Of a stretch of DNA of 64,000 nt, positions 61,158 to 64,000 are shown one piece after another. The DNA lies in assembly GCF_028532485.1 (NCBI RefSeq), contig NZ_CP116942.1, positions 3,472,001 to 3,536,000 of the forward strand, written 5' to 3'. Made by a program: the position numbers and the translations under genes. Each line of letters starts with the position of its first letter. Positions within the stretch are counted from its first letter, which is position 1. The notes under the pieces were generated by a model. The model ran no database searches and was not told the origin of the DNA. It saw only the letters and a list, made by a program, of their open reading frames with translations. This DNA is from Iamia majanohamensis (lineage in GTDB: Bacteria; Actinomycetota; Acidimicrobiia; Acidimicrobiales; Iamiaceae).

Positions 61158-62381
61158 ATGGACGTCGAGGAGAGCGCAGAGGAGGCGGCGTTCCGGGCCG
61201 AGGCCCGGGCCTGGCTCGACGCCCACGAGACCTGCGACGAGGCGGTCGCCGTCCGGCGCCGCCCCGGCGAGGACGACGGCGCCTTCGTCGAGCGGGCCCG
61301 ACCCTGGCAGGCCCTCCTGGCCGAGGAGGGCTGGGCCGGCATCACCTGGCCCACCGAGTACGGCGGGCGCGGCGGCACGCCGGCCCAGGCCGCCATCTTC
61401 ACCGAGGAGGCCGCCCACCGAGGCCTGCCCACCGGCTCCTTCGCCGTCGGCGTGGGCATGGCCGGGCCCACGATCATCGCCCACGGCACCGACACCCAGA
61501 AGCAGCGCTACCTCTCCCCCATGCTGCGCGGCGACGAGGTCTGGTGCCAGCTGTTCAGCGAGCCGGGGGCGGGCTCGGACCTGGCCGGCCTGTCGACCCG
61601 GGCCGTCCGCGACGGCGACGAGTGGGTGGTCGAGGGCCAGAAGGTGTGGACCTCGGGCGCCCACTACAGCGACCACGGCATCCTGCTGGCCCGCACCGAC
61701 CTCGACGCCCCCAAGCACCGGGGCATCACCTACTTCCTGATCGACATGCACCAGCCGGGCATCGAGATCCGCCCGCTGCGCCAGATCACCGGCGCCTCGC
61801 ACTTCAGCGAGGTGTTCCTCACCCAGGCCCGCGTGCCCCACGACGCCGTGCTGGGCGAGGTGGGCGGCGGCTGGGGCGTGGCCATGACCACCCTCGCCAA
61901 CGAGCGCACGTTCATGGGCGGCCACAGCAGCGGGCCCGGCCTCGACGACCTGCTGGCGCTGGGGCGGACCACCGGTGCGGCGGCCGACCCCCGGTTCCGC
62001 CAGGGCCTGGCCGCGGCCTACTCCCGGGCCCAGGTGATGCGCTACCTCGGGCTGCGGGCCCGCACCGCGGCGGCCCAGGGCCGACCCCCCGGGCCGGAGA
62101 CCTCGGTCATGAAGCTGATGGCGGCGTGGAACATGAAGCGCAACGCCGAGCTGGCCCTCGCCATGCAGGGCCCATCGGGGATGCTGGCCGACGGCGTCGC
62201 CCCCGAGGGCGGGCGCTGGCAGCAGCACTTCCTCTCCGCCCCGTCCATCCGCATCGCCGGCGGCAGCGACGAGATCCAGCGCAACGTGATGGGCGAGCGG
62301 GTGCTGGGCCTGCCCCCCGAGGCGCGGGTCGACAAGGCGGTGCCGTTCCGTGAGCTGGCGCGGGGCCCGGGCCGTGGCTGA
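61158..62381 (+). CDS. Acyl-CoA dehydrogenase (paralogue of the 33.8-kb gene)
   Basis: A 407-residue acyl-CoA dehydrogenase closely parallel to the one at 33775-35013. It shares GWAGITWPTEYGGRG, WCQLFSEPGAGSDLAGL, SGAHYSDHGILLARTDLDAP and IQRNVMGERVLGLPPEA. AGGAGAG precedes the ATG. It overlaps a KstR-like repressor gene, the same pairing as at 33 kb, so the two-gene module is duplicated. The substrate is unknown. Confidence 0.9.
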   Translation: MDVEESAEEAAFRAEARAWLDAHETCDEAVAVRRRPGEDDGAFVERARPWQALLAEEGWAGITWPTEYGGRGGTPAQAAIFTEEAAHRGLPTGSFAVGVGMAGPTIIAHGTDTQKQRYLSPMLRGDEVWCQLFSEPGAGSDLAGLSTRAVRDGDEWVVEGQKVWTSGAHYSDHGILLARTDLDAPKHRGITYFLIDMHQPGIEIRPLRQITGASHFSEVFLTQARVPHDAVLGEVGGGWGVAMTTLANERTFMGGHSSGPGLDDLLALGRTTGAAADPRFRQGLAAAYSRAQVMRYLGLRARTAAAQGRPPGPETSVMKLMAAWNMKRNAELALAMQGPSGMLADGVAPEGGRWQQHFLSAPSIRIAGGSDEIQRNVMGERVLGLPPEARVDKAVPFRELARGPGRG

Positions 62382-62994
62382 CGCCACCCTGCCCGAGGGG
62401 GCCGCGGTGCGCCCCGGCGAGGACGACCTCACCGCCGAGCAGCGGGACCGGCGGCGGCGCCTCATCGACGCCGCCTTCGAGCTGGGGGCCGAGGGCGGCT
62501 ACGACGCGGTGCAGATGCGCGACGTGGCCGCCACCGCCAACGTGGCGCTGGCGACCATCTACCGGAACTTCTCCTCCAAGGACCACCTCCTCGCCGCCGC
62601 CATGACGGAGTGGACGGGCCGGCTCCGGGACCGGGTGGCCACCCGCCCGCCGCGCGAGGGCACCGCCACCGAGCAGATGATCGAGGTGCTCGGCCGGGCC
62701 TGCAGCGCCATGGAGCGCCAGCCCAAGCTGTCGATGGCGCTGGTGCGGGCCCTGTCGTCGTCCGACGCCGGCGTGCGCCAGAGCGGCACCGAGGTCCGCT
62801 CGTCCATCGCCTCGGTGGGCGACGACATCCTCGCCCACCTCGACCCCGAGGTCAGGGCCGACATCCTGGCCGTGCTGGGCCACGTCTGGTACTCGAGCCT
62901 GGTGGGCTGGGCCAACGGCCGCTCGTCGTTCGACACCGTCACGACCGAGCTGGAGCGGGCCTGCCGGGTCCTCATCACCCCCTACGAGCGCTGA
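62374..62994 (+). CDS. TetR-family repressor, second KstR-like protein
   Basis: A 206-residue TetR regulator related to KstR and to the repressor at 33173. The helix-turn-helix reads AAFELGAEGGYDAVQMRDVA and then ALATIYRNFSSKDHLL. The ligand domain has ERQPKLSMALVRAL and HVWYSSLVGWANG. The GTG at 62374 overlaps the dehydrogenase by eight bases; an earlier in-frame GTG at 62350 would overlap by 32. With two KstR-like repressors and eight boxes in the window, either or both could act. Confidence 0.85.
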   Translation: MADATLPEGAAVRPGEDDLTAEQRDRRRRLIDAAFELGAEGGYDAVQMRDVAATANVALATIYRNFSSKDHLLAAAMTEWTGRLRDRVATRPPREGTATEQMIEVLGRACSAMERQPKLSMALVRALSSSDAGVRQSGTEVRSSIASVGDDILAHLDPEVRADILAVLGHVWYSSLVGWANGRSSFDTVTTELERACRVLITPYER

Positions 62995-63015
62995 CCCGCC
63001 CCAGGGGCGGTCACG

Positions 63016-63297
63016 TCAGGACAGGCGTTCGGTGATGACGACGGCGACCTCGTCGCCCTCGCCCTTGCCGACGGCCCTCCGGAGGGCGGCCTTGAGCGGG
63101 AGCTTGTGGGTGCCGTCGCCCAGGGCCATGAACGAGCTCTCGAAGGGCTCGCCGTCGACGGTGCCCCGCACCTTCACCAGTCCCCGGGTGCCGAAGTGCT
63201 CGGCCGAGCCGTCCATCTGGACGTAGCTCCACCCGCCCCTCGCCGGGCTCTTGCGGATGGTGGCGGTGAAGATGACAGGCGTGGTGGCGGTCGGCAC
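63016..63297 (-). CDS. DUF1905 domain protein
   Basis: A 93-residue small beta-barrel protein of the DUF1905 family ([57 protein letters not shown]). Its function is unknown; the family often occurs fused to or beside DUF5655 or YdeI-like domains. It has no signal peptide. It is convergent with the KstR-like gene. Confidence 0.85.
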   Translation of the reverse strand: MPTATTPVIFTATIRKSPARGGWSYVQMDGSAEHFGTRGLVKVRGTVDGEPFESSFMALGDGTHKLPLKAALRRAVGKGEGDEVAVVITERLS

Positions 63298-63372
63298 GGG
63301 ATCGTCTCCTCGGTCGGTGATCCTCCCACCAGACGACCGCCGCCGCCGGGACTCATCGGCGCGCCGCCTGCG

Positions 63373-64000
63373 TCAGCCGTCGGGGGCGAGCGAGGGCGGG
63401 GCGACGGAGGACTCGAAGGCGACCTCGGTGCGCAGCGGGCGCTCCTGGAGCCGGAAGGAGACCACGACGGCGACGGCAGCAACGGGGACGGCCGCGAGGA
63501 ACACGACGGGGAGGGCGTCGGCGAAGGCGGTCGGCGTGAGGGGCCCGTCGCCCAGCCCGGCGTTGAGGATGCCGCCGAAGATCGGAATGCCGACCACGTT
63601 GCCGAGGGAGCGGAACAGGAGGGCGGTGGAGGTGGCCGTGCCCAGGTCCCGCTGGGGGGCGGAGTTCTGGGCCGCGACCAGCGACGGCTGCATGGAGAAC
63701 CCGACGCCGGTGCCGAGCACCAGGGCGAAGGCGCCGACCACGACCACCGGCGTGTCCAGGCCCAGGGTGGCGAGGAGGCCGACGCCCGCGAGCATCAGCA
63801 CCGAGCCGGCCCGGGGCCAGGCCCGGTACTGCCCGGCCCGGGCCACGCCCCGGCCGGCGACGAGGGTGCCGAAGGCGGCGCCGAACATCAGGGGCATGAG
63901 CACGAACCCGGCGCGGGTCGGCGACACCCCCCGCACCTCCTGGACGAAGAGGGGGATGAAGAAGATGCCGCACCAGAGCAGGAGGCCGCTGGCGAAGTTC
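63373..64000 (-). CDS. MFS transporter, partial (C-terminal part)
   Basis: At least 209 codons, with the N-terminal part beyond the window edge. Six or so hydrophobic segments are seen, with MFS-type loops: GVSPTRAGFVLMPLMFGA, GTGVGFSMQPSLVAAQN and DLGTATSTALLFRSLGNVVG, typical of DHA2-type drug/proton antiporters. Entering the gene from the edge, the frame reads FASGLLLWCGIFFIPLFVQ. The substrate is unknown. Confidence 0.85.
   Translation of the reverse strand, partial: NFASGLLLWCGIFFIPLFVQEVRGVSPTRAGFVLMPLMFGAAFGTLVAGRGVARAGQYRAWPRAGSVLMLAGVGLLATLGLDTPVVVVGAFALVLGTGVGFSMQPSLVAAQNSAPQRDLGTATSTALLFRSLGNVVGIPIFGGILNAGLGDGPLTPTAFADALPVVFLAAVPVAAVAVVVSFRLQERPLRTEVAFESSVAPPSLAPDG

Overview
This 64 kb window is chromosomal DNA of a very GC-rich actinobacterium. 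Lineage markers are a WhiB regulator, the actinobacterial biotin-synthase helper BsaP beside bioB, F420-type (LLM) oxidoreductases, a mycothiol-type nitroreductase and a DUF222/HNH (13E12-family) gene. The content would suit Acidimicrobiia, but that placement is an inference. Genes are tightly packed, with frequent 1-4 bp overlaps. Many start codons lie only 6-9 nt after a TAnnnT -10 box, which points to leaderless mRNAs.

Layout. 0.2-10 kb is housekeeping: a methyltransferase, an IS5-type insertion sequence sitting inside a palindromic terminator, a HIT protein and aminotransferase, PIN-PhoH, WhiB, an exonuclease, hypotheticals, bsaP and bioB. 10-20 kb is a steroid/lipid-catabolism-like block: an LLM oxidoreductase, a KshA-like Rieske oxygenase, an SDR, and a DUF35-DUF35-Ltp4-Ltp3 operon resembling M. 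tuberculosis Rv3521-Rv3523. A membrane GT-C-like protein and a lipoprotein with a broken duplicate tail are also here. 20-21 kb holds a zinc alcohol dehydrogenase. 21.3-28.35 kb is a complete mycosporine-like amino acid (MAA, UV sunscreen) island: a divergent MerR-DICT regulator, then a HAD-like protein, mysA, mysB, mysC, mysD and a TauD-type dioxygenase. 28-42 kb returns to lipid genes: an acyl-CoA synthetase, a KstR-like TetR with an acyl-CoA dehydrogenase, a wax-ester synthase/DGAT, DUF7064-like proteins and phosphotransferases. 42-44 kb is a small foreign-looking patch (WapI-type immunity protein and DUF222-HNH) bordered by hairpin repeats. 44-57 kb carries SDRs, an aldolase, amidohydrolases, two D-aminoacylase-like enzymes, a cyclase and a TetR. 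57-63 kb holds an aldehyde dehydrogenase, an acyl-CoA dehydrogenase pair, and a second acyl-CoA dehydrogenase plus KstR-like pair. The window ends inside an MFS transporter.

How it works together. Eight palindromes matching or nearly matching the KstR consensus (TnnAACnnGTTnnA) lie in front of the lipid-type operons from 11 to 58.7 kb, mostly abutting a TAnnnT -10 box. The window therefore looks like a dispersed KstR-type regulon with two candidate repressors (33.2 and 62.4 kb). The MAA island sits between two of these operators. Each operator is written into the last codons of the island's outermost gene (Glu-Asn-Ala-Phe tails). The MerR-DICT regulator suggests light or stress control of sunscreen production, which is an inference. 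A second motif, CTAAC-N4-GTYAG, marks promoters of the amidohydrolase region.
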